Source: Elsinoe arachidis
Lineage: Eukaryota; Ascomycota; Dothideomycetes; Myriangiales; Elsinoaceae
Length of the DNA stretch: 64,000 nucleotides
Direction: 5' to 3'
NCBI GenBank assembly: GCA_013372555.1
Contig: JAAPAX010000002.1
Location: 2,914,001 to 2,978,000, forward strand
The notes under the pieces: model-generated
Told to the model about the DNA's origin: nothing
Databases searched by the model: none
Seen by the model: only the letters and a program-made list of their open reading frames with translations
Position numbers and translations under genes: made by a program
Part shown: piece after piece, positions 49,984-60,577 of the stretch
Position numbering within the stretch: position 1 is the stretch's first letter
How the letters are laid out: the number at the start of each line of letters is the position of its first letter

Positions 49984-50426
49984 TAGCACTGCTTCGACGC
50001 AGGTGACAGGAGTAGCTTTTGGACACCCAACCTCGAGCTCGCTCGTATCTGAGTAGAGATAGCATTCTAAGCGGCCGACAAGCGCTCGGAAAAGCTGAAG
50101 CACAGAACTATCCCCTATCATTGTCTACCAGTGCACCCTCATGGCGTGACGAAGAAGTTTCCTATGTTGGCTAGACGAGGATCCGCCACGATGCCTTCGG
50201 AGACTTTTCAACGCAGACTCGGAGACTTTTGACAATCTCCACGACAACTTTATATCGCGAGTCCAAGCCTACAGAACTCGCCCATTGAGCAACATGAAAT
50301 TGTTGCTGAGCAGAATGTCGCCGAACATGATGAGTATTAAACTGCGGTAGTTCTCGTGTGACTTCGCGCTCGTTATTCACTTCTCTCGATACACGATTAC
50401 GTCTTGACTTCCAACAACATACTATC
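49984..50426. other. Intergenic, family 2 to oxidoreductase
   Basis: Promoter of the next gene; no further feature. Confidence 0.4.
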
Positions 50427-51609
50427 ATGGAGCTTCCGACCAGTGACGCAAAGACATACGACGTTATTGTCGTGGGTGGGGGACCAGCAGGCTTGCAAAC
50501 AGCCTTGGGTCTAGCTCGACATCTCTGGCGCATTATGGTCATCGACTCTGGCTCTTACCGCAACGACGCTACATCGCATATGCATAACGTGCCAGGATGG
50601 GATCATGCCAAACCCGCGGACTTCCGCAAATCCGTCAGGGATCAAATCTGTGAACGCTACGACACCGTCGACTTCATCCAAGGGCAATGGGTGACAAAGA
50701 TGGAGAAGAACGCCGAAGGCCTCTTCATCGCGGCGCTCGACGACGGAACCACTGTCTATGGTCGCAAAGTGGTCCTCGCCACTGGCATCAAGGACGTCGC
50801 TCCACCTATCCCAGGCTACGACGACCTCTGGGGCAAAGCCATGTAAGTGCTGCCGTCCCTTCTTCTCGACCTCACTGACAACACTAGTTTCCACTGTCTA
50901 TTCTGCCACGGCTATGAAGAGCGAGGGGCTGAGTCCGCAGGCGTGCTTGCCACAGACGGACTCGGCAACGAGATGCATGCCATGTGGGTCGCTCGATACG
51001 CCCAGCGACTCGCCACTCGTATCACGATCCACACGAATGGCAATTTGGAGCTTGCAGCCGCTCTCGAGAAGCAAGACAAGCCAGCCACCATGTCAATCGA
51101 CACTCGCGAGATCGTTTGTTTTGAGCAGCCAGTCGACACCGACGGCATCATCCTGCACTTCTCAGACGGCACACAACAAGTGCACAGATTCCTCGTACGT
51201 ATTCTTTCATCCACCTTTTGCGATTCTGCTAACATCATTTCAGGTGCACGGCCCGAAGCGGACACTCAAGAGCGACCTCGCCGGGCAATTAGGCGTTGAG
51301 CTCACAGCACCAGGTGAGATCCGGACGGTCTCTCCTTTCCACGAGACGAGTGTGGCGGGCGTATACGCTGCTGGGGACTGCATGGTGCCTCAGGGGAGTG
51401 TACTGCAGGCGACGTTCAATGCTTCGCTGGTCGCTGCGGGGTTGAGTCAGGAGCTGTGTAGGGATGGACGACAAGACATAGTACGGTCGCTATATCTTGC
51501 GCGATCTTCCTCGAACGGAGCATGCGTGATGAAGGCTATCTGCTCCGTTGGACGTCTTACACTTTCAAGTGGCCCCTCGATGCACGAACGTCGTTCAGCG
51601 CAGGGCTGA
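50427..51609 (+). CDS. Thioredoxin-reductase-like FAD disulfide oxidoreductase (GliT-like)
   Basis: Model join(50427..50842,50888..51194,51244..51609), 362 aa. FAD motif VIVVGGGPAGLQTALGLARH (residues 12-31). The redox motif CLFC lies in FHCLFCHGYEERG right after intron 1. The second dinucleotide region lies in the middle, and the FAD motif VAGVYAAGDC occurs near residue 297. HCLFCHGYE is characteristic of fungal GliT/HlpB-like enzymes that oxidise dithiols, including gliotoxin-type epipolythiodioxopiperazines; many homologues have no such link. No nonribosomal synthetase or other biosynthetic gene is visible nearby, so a toxin role is not supported here. The last about 40 residues (ARSSSNGACVMKAICSVGRL) exceed the usual length and may hide an unrecognised end. 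The three-exon frame closes cleanly. Confidence 0.85.
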
Positions 51610-52054
51610 GCCGTCGGTGTCGAAATTTAGCGTGTCCTTGTGTACCACCTCACGTGCCACCTCGGCCTCTCGCTCAAGTTTCGCAGACCGACTCACGTCA
51701 TGCAGACTATGACATATACAATTAGTGCGCACCACTTTCTCAAAATAGTTGTTTCACGTTACTCGCAATGACAAAGTTCACCTCGAAGGTTTCTATTTCT
51801 ATCCCAACCCCGAACCAGGGCTTTGCCCTTCACGCTTCCTACACGCCACGTTGCAACTTTCCCATAGACATACTCGTATAATGACGTTAACGACGCAGGG
51901 CAAGTCGAAGGGACGAGCGTCCACAATGAATCATTGCCTGCCCTCAATCAAACCAGCAAGTATAAAATCCCTATCTCTCGCTGTCTCTCAGCTATCTCTC
52001 AGCCATCCTATTCCCCTTCCACACCAATCCCCTTCCTCACCATTCTCAACCACC
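51610..52054. other. Intergenic with TATA box
   Basis: Contains TATAAAA at 51961-51967 followed by a CT-rich leader before the next ATG; otherwise nothing. Confidence 0.5.
51961..51967 (+). promoter_or_regulatory. TATA box of small secreted protein gene
   Basis: TATAAAA, 94 bp before the ATG at 52055, then a CTCT/CCTCACC-rich leader: the clearest core promoter in the window. Confidence 0.65.
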
Positions 52055-52513
52055 ATGAAGTCCATCACCCTCCTCACCCTCCTCCTCAGTCCCCTCCTCG
52101 CCCTCGCCCGGGACGCCCCCACCTGCCCCGCCGACGCCCGCTCGATCCGCCACGCCTTCGTCCCCGATCAAGACTTCAGCCTCTTCGACGAAGGCCAACC
52201 TCTAGGCCACAACGGGCCCCTCGTGGAGATCGCCATGCGCACACGCCATCAGCCCGGCTTGGCAGAGGAGCAGTACATCCACGTGTACAACAGAATGCCG
52301 GACTCGGTGACGGTCGAGGTGTATGTTCCTGCCCCTCGCCGAGGGGCGGCGAACCATAATATTGCGTATTTCAATGTGCCGGCGCCACCGGCGCAGGTAC
52401 CGGGACACCCATTATCGGGGGCCACGAGGGATTTCTTCTTTCCCATCAGGGTGGCTATAGGCACGGTGTTGTTGTATAATGTTAGGGTCAATTATCAGGA
52501 GCATTGTGGGTAG
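52055..52513 (+). CDS. Small secreted protein, unknown
   Basis: 152 aa, single exon. Signal peptide MKSITLLTLLLSPLLALARD with likely cleavage after Ala-18. The mature protein has only two Cys, at the very start (TCPADARSIR) and the very end (YQEHCG), which could form one N- to C-terminal disulfide. No domain recognised. A strong TATA box and CT-rich leader suggest high, conditional expression. By size, secretion and lack of homology to known enzymes it is an effector-like candidate, but the low cysteine count is not typical. The longer open frame upstream (from 51749) is ignored because the signal peptide begins here. Confidence 0.72.
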   Translation: MKSITLLTLLLSPLLALARDAPTCPADARSIRHAFVPDQDFSLFDEGQPLGHNGPLVEIAMRTRHQPGLAEEQYIHVYNRMPDSVTVEVYVPAPRRGAANHNIAYFNVPAPPAQVPGHPLSGATRDFFFPIRVAIGTVLLYNVRVNYQEHCG

Positions 52514-52841
52514 GATCGAGGCTGGATGGGAAGGGTGAGGGAATCTTAGGGGGTGCCGTATTGTTGAGGCGTCGGTGCTGGGTATTTGAGCTTGTTTGCC
52601 GTTGGTATCGCTTTACTAGAATTGGGGGTTGTCATCGTTTCGGTCGATTTTGTAGAGTCCGGGCCGTGGGTTGAGATGCTTGACGGGCGAACAGAGTGCA
52701 GAGAGCGAGGAGGTAGATAGGTGTCCGGAGTTGAATGATACATTACACTTTACTGATACTCTTGTCTCTCACGAGGCGGTTCTTCTCCTGCCGAAATGCC
52801 CATCACTGATCTCACCCCTCAACAGCCAATTGATCCCCCTC
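52514..52841. other. Convergent 3' ends
   Basis: Spacer between convergent genes; no feature seen. Confidence 0.4.
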
Positions 52842-55075
52842 TTATGGCGTCAATATCCCCGCCGCAACCTCAATCGCCCTCGCCGTCCTCCCCACCCACT
52901 CCTGCGCCATAGTCGCATTCCGATAAAACGTCACCGCCTCGGTAACACCCCCATACGTAACCGGAGCATAACCCGTATCCAACCCGGGCGCAAACACAAC
53001 ATGCTTATAGAACTCCCTCGTGGGCAGACCGCCCTGACTCACGAACCCACGGGAGAAATCCCTCAGCTTGCCATTGATGACATCGATGAGTCTCGCGTCG
53101 GGGCCACTCGCTATCAACTCCGTCATTGCATCGGCCGAGGCATTGAATGTCTGAATCGCCTCACGGAGAGGGGTGAGGTCGACGGAGGAGTAATTGCTCC
53201 CGCCCGTAGCCAACGTCCGCTCCAGAGCAGCGTAGTACGTCGTCATCTCCACGCCATAGTTCTGCACGTTGAAAGGGATGATTTCCCTCGTGGACAACTC
53301 GTACGCGAGCAGCGTCAGGTAGCGACACATCACCTTGTGGGTATTGAAGCCCACGTCGCCGAAAGTGGACATCCAATGGTAGGAGTCGTAGTTGGAGTGG
53401 TACGGGTAGATGGCGTCGGTAGGGCCGCCGCCGGCGCCCATGTCGATGGAGGAGATGCCGTTGTGCACGAAGGCGGTGTAGTCGCTTCCGGAGCCGAGGA
53501 CGCCGACGTCGCCGCCGAGACCTTGCCAGACGTCGTAGAGGGTGAGGTTGTTGAGGCCGCGGTAGTTGTCGTAGACGGCTTTTTTCATCGTGTTGATGGC
53601 GATTTCGTGCAGTTCGGGGGTGGCGGAGATGTCCGGGTTGGGTCCCGAGGCGCCGACGTCGATGTTGAGGTAGGAGACGGCGGCTTCGGTTAGCCAGGGG
53701 ATGTATTCTTCGACGAACTCGGTGGAGCCCAGGAGGCCGTATTCTTCGGCGTCCCAGGAGGCGAGGACGATGGTGCGGCGGGGACGCCAGCCGGTGGCGA
53801 GGAGGCGGCCGAATGCTTTGGAGAGCTCGACCATGATGGCGGAGCCTGAGTTGGGGTCGGCTGCTCCACCGACAATCCATGCATCTCTGTGGTTGCCGAT
53901 GACGATGACTTCGTCTTGCGAGGTGCCGTTGATGATGCCAATAGTGTCCCAGATAGTTGTGGTGTTTTCTTGCATCTCATTCGACAGACTGAGTGTCACG
54001 CCTGGTGCAGGACCGGTAGAGTAGGTGGCATTGAAGGCACCAACCCAATTGGTGCGATTGACCTCACGGCCTGAGACGCCATAGCCGTCCAAGGCTTGGA
54101 CAAGGGGTTGGGCTTGACCCCAAGAGACGGGAAGTGAGGGGATGCCAGGGGTGACAACTTTCTTGTCGGCACGCGGGCTGTCAGGCTTGGAGGGGTAACC
54201 AGGGGTGGTCGGATCACCAGGGTAGGTCGAAAGGAATTGGACAGATCCACGCTGGACTGCGCTTGGGTTTCTGGCCTTGCCGTTTGGATATGCATGTTCG
54301 CCTTTTGCCTCAGTGACATTGCCGTCATCACCAGTGTCAGTGAAGATGACCGCGCCGATCATGCCATAGGCCTGAGCATTCTTGACCTTAAGACCGCGGA
54401 AGGGTCCGCCGTACCTGGCAAGAGCAATTTTACCTTCGAGCTCGACGCCTAGTGCAACCAGGCGCTGAAAGTCCACGACCTGACCGCGACCAACGTAGAC
54501 GTACTCGGCTTCAGCTTGACCGGTGAAACTGTAACCGTGGAAAGACGGCAGGCGATTGGGGTACGAGCTGGTCTCATCTTCGGCAAGGACGTCTTCGATC
54601 AAGTTCACTTCGCGAGAACCGTTGGGAGAGTTCCAAGTGAGTGACTGGGCGACCGGGAAGTTAAGGAAGGTGTCTGCAGATGTCAGTACCTTTGCCATGC
54701 TCATGCACGTCCTGCTCACAGTATTCCACGAGTCTGCTCTCGAACCCATTCTCGGCCCAACGATCAGCTGTCCACTGTGCCATCGTCCTGTTCTCGCCTG
54801 CCAAATGCCTGCCATGGGTGTAGTAGTAGGACCTGTTGAGGGTGTTAGAGTGGTGTCAAGTTGTCGCCCTTATGGTCCTACCATTCATCGATTGTTGCAT
54901 TATCGATGGAACTGATCAGGATAGACTCGTCTGAGGTCAAAGTCGGAGGAAAGACAGTCTGCTGCCGCTTCGCGAGCATGCGGTGAAGATGAAACTCATG
55001 CTTGTGCTGAATCTCGCAGGCTTGCACTCCCAGAACAGCAGTCAAAGCTGCTAGACAGCTCACGTAAAACCTCAT
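52842..55075 (-). CDS. M28B metallopeptidase (glutamate carboxypeptidase II-like)
   Basis: Model complement(join(52842..54673,54720..54832,54882..55075)), 712 aa. N-terminal signal peptide or anchor (MRFYVSCLAALTAVLGVQAC), then TIDEWSYYYTHGRHLAGENR across the first junction. A PA domain (EAEYVYVGRGQVVDFQRLVA, GKIALARYGGPFRGLKVKNA) precedes the zinc-peptidase domain: IGNHRDAWIVGGAADPNSGS (His and bridging Asp), WDAEEYGLLGSTEF (catalytic Glu and ligand Glu), IDVGASGPN (ligand Asp), and the last His ligand in YPYHSNYDSYHW. A dimerisation-like C-terminal domain follows. Homologues include human PSMA and yeast Vps70/Tre proteins. Probably secreted or vacuolar, releasing C-terminal acidic residues or acting as an aminopeptidase; exact specificity is unknown. 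Confidence 0.92.
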
Positions 55076-56705
55076 GATGGTGACAGACTGAGACAGACCT
55101 ACCGAAATTCACATACCTGGAGCCTGAAGCTCTCTTGTATACCAACAAAGTTGCCGCAGCGGAGAGCTTCTGACGTATGTGTGCAGATGCATAGTCTCTT
55201 TTCATGGACCATTGAAGATCATTCATGCAGGAAACATCAACGACCTTCCATGTACGGTTATGCCAAGCTCTTTCTTACTCGTTCTTAATCCTGAGATAGC
55301 CGGGTGGTGAGATATGACGAGTGGTGAGAGGAAGGCAGCGGAGAGTTTTGTCAAGGTTCAAGGCGGGGCAAGGCGCCGATCGCGATGATTCCGTGCGAGA
55401 CAGGCCTTGGACATGAGGGGTTGCCCACCGCTCGCGTGGTTGGAAGACTGTCGAATCGCGCCATGTGAAATGGCAGCCTTGATAGACGGTCCTCGAGTGC
55501 GGTCTTCTGGTTCCTGCATGCGGCTGCAGAATTGAAGAAATCCCACAACAGCGTGAATGTAGGTAGCCCGGCGCATGTCGTCATAAGAATCGAGATATTT
55601 TACGACTGCTGCGCACTAATTGATCTCCTCGAGTAGACCTCGAAAGTATCGCATGTGTACCTCTTTCGTGACAGCTAGCAATCGTGACGGTGGGTCGAGC
55701 CATATCAATGTTAGAGACAGACGGTCTGCCGACTCCCTCGCCTGGCAACGCGGTATTGAGTCAAGCCTAGCGTTCACACTGCTTTGAGGGGTCTTCCAGC
55801 GAAGATACTAAGACGACAGGAACCAAGACCACCTGAGGTTGAATTGAAGCAAATGACAAGAGATGGTTTTAAATGAAGCATGGCCAAGCTAGACAAGATC
55901 TGAAACGGTGACTACCCGAATGTCCATCGTCTTCTACCAGGTTCATGGAAGCTGCAGCCAATGGCTCTGTATACTCGTACCCGACAAGTGAACATGTGCG
56001 TTATGCCGTTGTCAATAAATGTTCGTGTACTCAAACCATTCATGCATGTGCCGGGTCCAATGTGGTCGCCACGTGATCTGCTCCCAAGATCCTCTTCGCG
56101 ACGCCAGCCGACAGTGACAGACCGGCTGAAGCCAGCGACATCTTCGGAAGTTCTACGGTGTCTCGCACCATCTCGTCAACAAATTCCGGCTCCAAGCTCA
56201 TCTCTGCAGCTGAAAATGTGGACGAAGGCTGGGCAAAGACTGGGCATTTGTGGAGGAAGGCGACTCCCGTGTGTCCCGGACATCACCCCGCAAAGCGTTG
56301 GCCATAGTTCAATCTCTTCAACCGCCATTTCATATACAAGATCGCCCACCATTGGATTCTTCGTCGAGACTAAGCTTCTTCTGTCCGTGGCAACGGTGTC
56401 GCCCACAATCTGGCGGTCCATCATTACACCGAGCCCACAGCCAGGTTCCATACCGTGGCTACCGGCGAAGCAATCTCTGCCAGCAACATTGACCACCCTG
56501 TTGAATCGTTCGTTGCCAGTAATTATCCACACCCTCCGGATCTGGAGAAACTGGGGTGGCCATGTGGGCTAGTGTCAACCGCTCAGATCTCACTGGAGAT
56601 GGTCCCATGGGGAAGAAAGGATAAGTAGTTCTGTACATCCTCGCGTTTCATATCCTGTCACTACAACACCACACAACCTCATCTTCCGCCCAAAAGACTG
56701 CCATC
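55076..56705. other. Intergenic, peptidase to glucanase
   Basis: 1.6 kb. Between about 56100 and 56570 several overlapping frames look partly coding (for example AAENVDEGWAKTGHLWRKAT, then in another frame HTVATGEAISASNIDHPVES), but stops and frame changes prevent a gene model; it may be a decayed gene. The remainder is unremarkable promoter DNA. Confidence 0.35.
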
Positions 56706-57914
56706 ATGCGCGTCCTCGATTTCACCTCCCTTCTCCTTCCCCTCTCCCTCATCTCCTCCACCACCGCCGCTCCCTCCTCTGACTCCAAGCCTTCCACCAA
56801 GTATGTCAATTGGCGCAAGGCCTCCTTCACCGGCGTCAACCTCGGAGGCTGGTTCGTCCAAGAAAGGTTCATCGACACAACATTCTGGAATGCCAGTTTC
56901 GGCAGTGCCCCCGACGAATGGACCGGTTGCAAGAACCTAGGTGCCCAATGCGGCCCCGTCCTCGAGAAACGCTACTCCACCTTCATCACCAAAGACACCA
57001 TCGACACCCTCGGCTCCTCGGGCGTGACCATCCTCCGCATCCCCACCACCTACGCCGCCTGGATCTCCGTCCCGGGCTCCCAACTCTACCACGGCAACCA
57101 ACTCAAATACCTCCGCACCATCACCAACTACGCCATCAACAAATACAACATGCACATCATCCTCGACCTCCACTCGCTCCCTGGGGGCACCAACGGCCTC
57201 GAAATCGGCGAACGCTTCGGCGGCTACGACTGGTTCAACTCGAGCACCAACCTCAACTACTCCCTGTCCACCGTCTCGGCGGTCCTCAACTTCATCACAA
57301 CAAGCAAATACCCATCCCACTTCACCCTCGAACCCATCAACGAACCCTCGGACAACCGCGACCTCTCCAACTTCGGCACCCCTAACGCCCTCCTCCCGGC
57401 GGGCACGGAATGGGTCCTCAACTACTACCGCGCCGTCCTCGCCCTCGCGCGAAAAGCAGACAAGCGCATCCCCGTCATGCTCTACGACACCTTCAAATCC
57501 CCCGAGTTCTGGTCGCAGTACTTCGACCCCGCGAAAGATAACATCGTCTTCGACACGCACAACTACTGGTTCCCTGCGGCGCGCGGGGCGAATTCCCAGA
57601 ACGTGACGACGCTGATCTGTCAGGACGCGCAGAAGCCGCGCACGAGCAAGTTCCCCGTGTTCGTGGGCGAGTGGAGTCTGGAGGTGGCGTTTAATAATAC
57701 GCTCAAGTTGAGGGAGAGGAATCTCAAGACGGCGATAAAGGCGTGGACGCAGTATGGGGCGGGTTCGGCGTTTTGGAGCGCCAAGGTGACGAGTGATGAT
57801 GTACTGGTGCCCGGGGAGGGGAGTAAGGAGGATTATTGGAGTTGGGTGGAGTTTGTGAGGTTGGGGTTCTTTAAGGAGGGGAGGAAGGTGAAGGGGTTGA
57901 GTTGTGGGTCGTAG
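56706..57914 (+). CDS. Glucan 1,3-beta-glucosidase (GH5 exo-glucanase)
   Basis: 402 aa, single exon, secreted: signal peptide MRVLDFTSLLLPLSLISSTT with cleavage near residue 21. GH5 landmarks: GVNLGGWFVQERFI, ILRIPTTYAAW, MHIILDLHSLPGGTNG, acid/base Glu in LEPINEPSDN, DTHNYWF, and nucleophile Glu in FVGEWSLEVA. Family GH5_9 enzymes (yeast EXG1/SPR1-like) trim cell-wall beta-1,3-glucan. Ends in CGS without a GPI signal, so probably released or wall-associated. Codons are C-ending over the first two thirds and G-rich after about 57540. Upstream of a convergent primase gene (182 bp between ends). Confidence 0.93.
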   Translation: MRVLDFTSLLLPLSLISSTTAAPSSDSKPSTKYVNWRKASFTGVNLGGWFVQERFIDTTFWNASFGSAPDEWTGCKNLGAQCGPVLEKRYSTFITKDTIDTLGSSGVTILRIPTTYAAWISVPGSQLYHGNQLKYLRTITNYAINKYNMHIILDLHSLPGGTNGLEIGERFGGYDWFNSSTNLNYSLSTVSAVLNFITTSKYPSHFTLEPINEPSDNRDLSNFGTPNALLPAGTEWVLNYYRAVLALARKADKRIPVMLYDTFKSPEFWSQYFDPAKDNIVFDTHNYWFPAARGANSQNVTTLICQDAQKPRTSKFPVFVGEWSLEVAFNNTLKLRERNLKTAIKAWTQYGAGSAFWSAKVTSDDVLVPGEGSKEDYWSWVEFVRLGFFKEGRKVKGLSCGS

Positions 57915-58096
57915 AAGGGAGGCGTGGAAGGGGAAGGGGAGGAGGGAATCGGTATACAGTACAGATGGGATGGGAATGAAAGTTAATGTTTTTGCATGCT
58001 GTCGTGGCTGCTACTTGATGCGAGAACGAGGACGCCGGTGCAATGCTGATGATTCCAATGCCTAGAACGCCTCGATGTCTTGGAAGATTCACTGCT

Positions 58097-59769
58097 TCAC
58101 TGCGACTGACTCTCCCCATCGACACCCACATCACCACTCTTTACCAATCCCAGATTTGCCAGTAGGAACCCACGCTTAAAGTACGTGTTTGGATGCAGAA
58201 TCGTGTCGAGCTCACTCGCCGGCCAGAGACCTTGATCCTTTACCTTCTTGAGCTGATCTTTGTTCTTGTATTCGAAGACCCGATTGCAAGCAATGTGGTA
58301 CCGTTGCTTGGTGACGTCTTCTCGTACGCCTTTGAGTGTAGCCGAGTCCGAGATTCCCGTTGCGTTGAGAAGAGGTATGAGTTGGTCAGGAGCGAATGTG
58401 CGGTAAGGGCAGCCGTGGCTGGACAAATTAGCTTGAGTCGCAGATCATCACATCGACTCTGAGACTCACTGTTGACCTGTCCCAGGCAATGCTTCCGTGA
58501 GCAGCTTCTGACAATTGTACGGGCTGTACCCACGACCTCTCCGGTTTGCGTCACCTCCTACATCGCCATACGCGTGACGGACACTGTACTTGTACTCCTT
58601 GTTGAACTTTTCTATGGCTTGTCAGCACTGCACTCGGATGTGTACCTTCCATAAAGCTCACCATCGGTCATGAGCTTGAAGCTCTGTCTCCAGAACACCA
58701 GACACTCATTCATGTCCATCCCCAATCCCTTCAAGAACAACGTATACTGTAACCTCCCGTAATGCTTCAAGTGGCTACTCCTCCTCAGCTCCCTGTGCAA
58801 GTTTTGCATACACAGCGGGAAGAACTTGGACAGCTCATCAATGCTCCTCGCCGTGATCGCCGTAGCATCCCCAATGCTACCTTCACCTTCCGCGTACGCC
58901 GCGTCCGGTGCAGCGAAGCTCTTGCTCAGATGCGTCAAGATGGGTGCCAACCTGTTGTCTTCATCCAATCTCGGTAAAGCCCTGCTCGCCAGCTCCAGAC
59001 CCGCCTCTAGTCTCCTTCCAAACTCCGCAACAACCATTCCCAGCTGCTCCCGCACGTGCACGTACGCCATGCCGCCGCGGAGCAAGCAACGCCGTGACTC
59101 TACTAGCTCCGTGACCTGCTCGAAGGGCACCTTGAACCACGCCTGCTCCTCCTCTCGCCGCCAGCCAGTCGCGTTCCGGAGACCTTCGCCGAGCTCTTCC
59201 TTCTCTGCGTCGCCGACGACAGACCAGTCTAGACCTAACGACTCGATGAAAGCGCGTCGCTCTCTCGCGTCGTCTTGTTGAAGGCGGAGCTTGAACAGCT
59301 GTGTTTCCAGTCGCGCGAATCGCTTGCGGAGGTCTTCAGTCGCGGAGAAGGAAAGGCGGAGTGTCCAGTGGGAGTAGTGGTCGCGTTTTCGTTCGAGGTC
59401 GAGGGACGAGGATCGAGATGTGTTGCTGGACAGAGGAAGGTGTTTTGTGAGGATCGTGGACATGTAGGTTGAGGTTTCTTCGGGGGTTCGTGACCGGTAT
59501 GAGCAGGACTCTAGCTCTGCGAGGACTGTTCAAGATCAGTGCATGTTCTGCAGACTCTCCACGCCCGAGGATCTACCTTTCAGTCTGGCAATTCCCCACT
59601 CCTCGAACTGCTCAATCGAAATATCACCAGTGGGCGGTATCGCGTAGAAGTTCATCCGTGTGGTGTACTCTTGCTCCTTCCATTGTGCCTTTGCGAACTG
59701 CCTCTTTTTCGGGTCGAGGACTGCTCTTCGCTTTGTGTCTATCCGTGTGATCGGTCGTGTGGCCAACAT
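58097..59769 (-). CDS. PRI2: DNA primase large subunit
   Basis: Regulatory subunit of primase in the Pol alpha-primase complex; helps start RNA primers. Model complement(join(58097..58418,58470..58611,58662..59525,59577..59769)), 506 aa, normal length. N-terminus LDPKKRQFAKAQWKEQEYTT; after intron 1 RLKVLAELESCSYRSRTPEE. Four Fe-S cysteines are visible: FPLCMQNLHRELRRSSHLKH, YSPYNCQKLLTEALPG, QHHGCPYRTF (across intron 3), and HIACNRVFEY. KFNKEYKYSVRHAYGDVGGD starts exon 3. All introns are 50-51 nt GT-AG with phases that close. Start at 59769 fits fungal homologues. A foldback element begins about 120 bp upstream of the start. Confidence 0.95.
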
Positions 59770-60577
59770 CCTGACTTATGTCCCAGTAAGAGATTGTTTC
59801 GTGGATAGTGTTGAAGCTGCTCGAGGTGAAGTGGTGGAGGGAGAAATGGTTTGCGGGGAGACGCGTTCCGCGACGCGGACGGCAGCTTGTTCGTGCCAAA
59901 CCGCCAAAACAAATGACTTTCGAACTTTGAACTTTTAGAAAACGATTCTCGATTTACATACTAATTTCAACGCTTAATAATCCGGTCTACAGACATCGTA
60001 GAGAGTTTTTGTAAATATCTACGGGTAGCTTATACTACGCTCTACATTGGCGTATATAGTATATATAATTATCTCTATCGTAGCTGTCGCAAAAGCTAAT
60101 TATATTTTAAAGATATAATCTTAGCGTTTTTGGTTGTTACGCACGGACGTTTTTCTAATAGTCTTAGCGCGCGGGATGACCCGTCTAGTCTATGCAGCGG
60201 CTCGTGCACGTAGACTTAAACGCCAAGACACAACTCTCTAGAGTGTACGCTGTAAGAGATAACCAGCTTTTGCGACAGCTACGACAGAGATAATTATATA
60301 TGCTATATACCCCTATATAGAGCGTAGTGTAAGCTACCTGTAGATACTTATAAAAACCCTCTACGATGTCTATAGGCTGAGTAAATGTAGAAAAATCCGT
60401 TTTTTCGAAAGTCAAAGGTTCAGAAGTCAGTTGTTTTGGCGGTTTGGCACGTACAAGCCTCCCTAGACGCGCCTCGAAATGGATTGCGCACGGGGCACCC
60501 AGCATCATCCAGTGCACAATTGAATGCACAACTCTTCACTCTATATCCAACTATCTATGATTCGACCTTGCATCTCT
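59770..60577. other. Intergenic between PRI2 start and phosphatase end, mostly a foldback element
   Basis: Holds the inverted-repeat element 59885-60458; flanks are short gene-proximal sequences. Confidence 0.7.
59885..60458. mobile_element. Foldback / MITE-like element with about 190-210-bp inverted arms
   Basis: The left arm begins GCTTGTTCGTGCCAAACCGC, and the reverse complement of the right end begins GCTTGTACGTGCCAAACCGC. Matching continues inward through GACATCGTAGAG, TACTACGCTCTA-like and ATAATTATCTCT to GTCGCAAAAGCT (left 60083-60096, right about 60264-60278). The arms enclose about 160 bp of loop with no ORF. AT-rich, with transition differences between arms typical of RIP or age. 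No clear target duplication was found, so exact ends and transposon class are open. It lies in the upstream region of PRI2. Confidence 0.75.

Noticed and set aside
53161..53880. 239-codon minus-strand ORF inside the M28 gene
   Set aside because: Arg/His/Pro-rich shadow of the peptidase frame.
56810..57385. 191-codon ORF within GH5
   Set aside because: Off-frame shadow of the glucanase.
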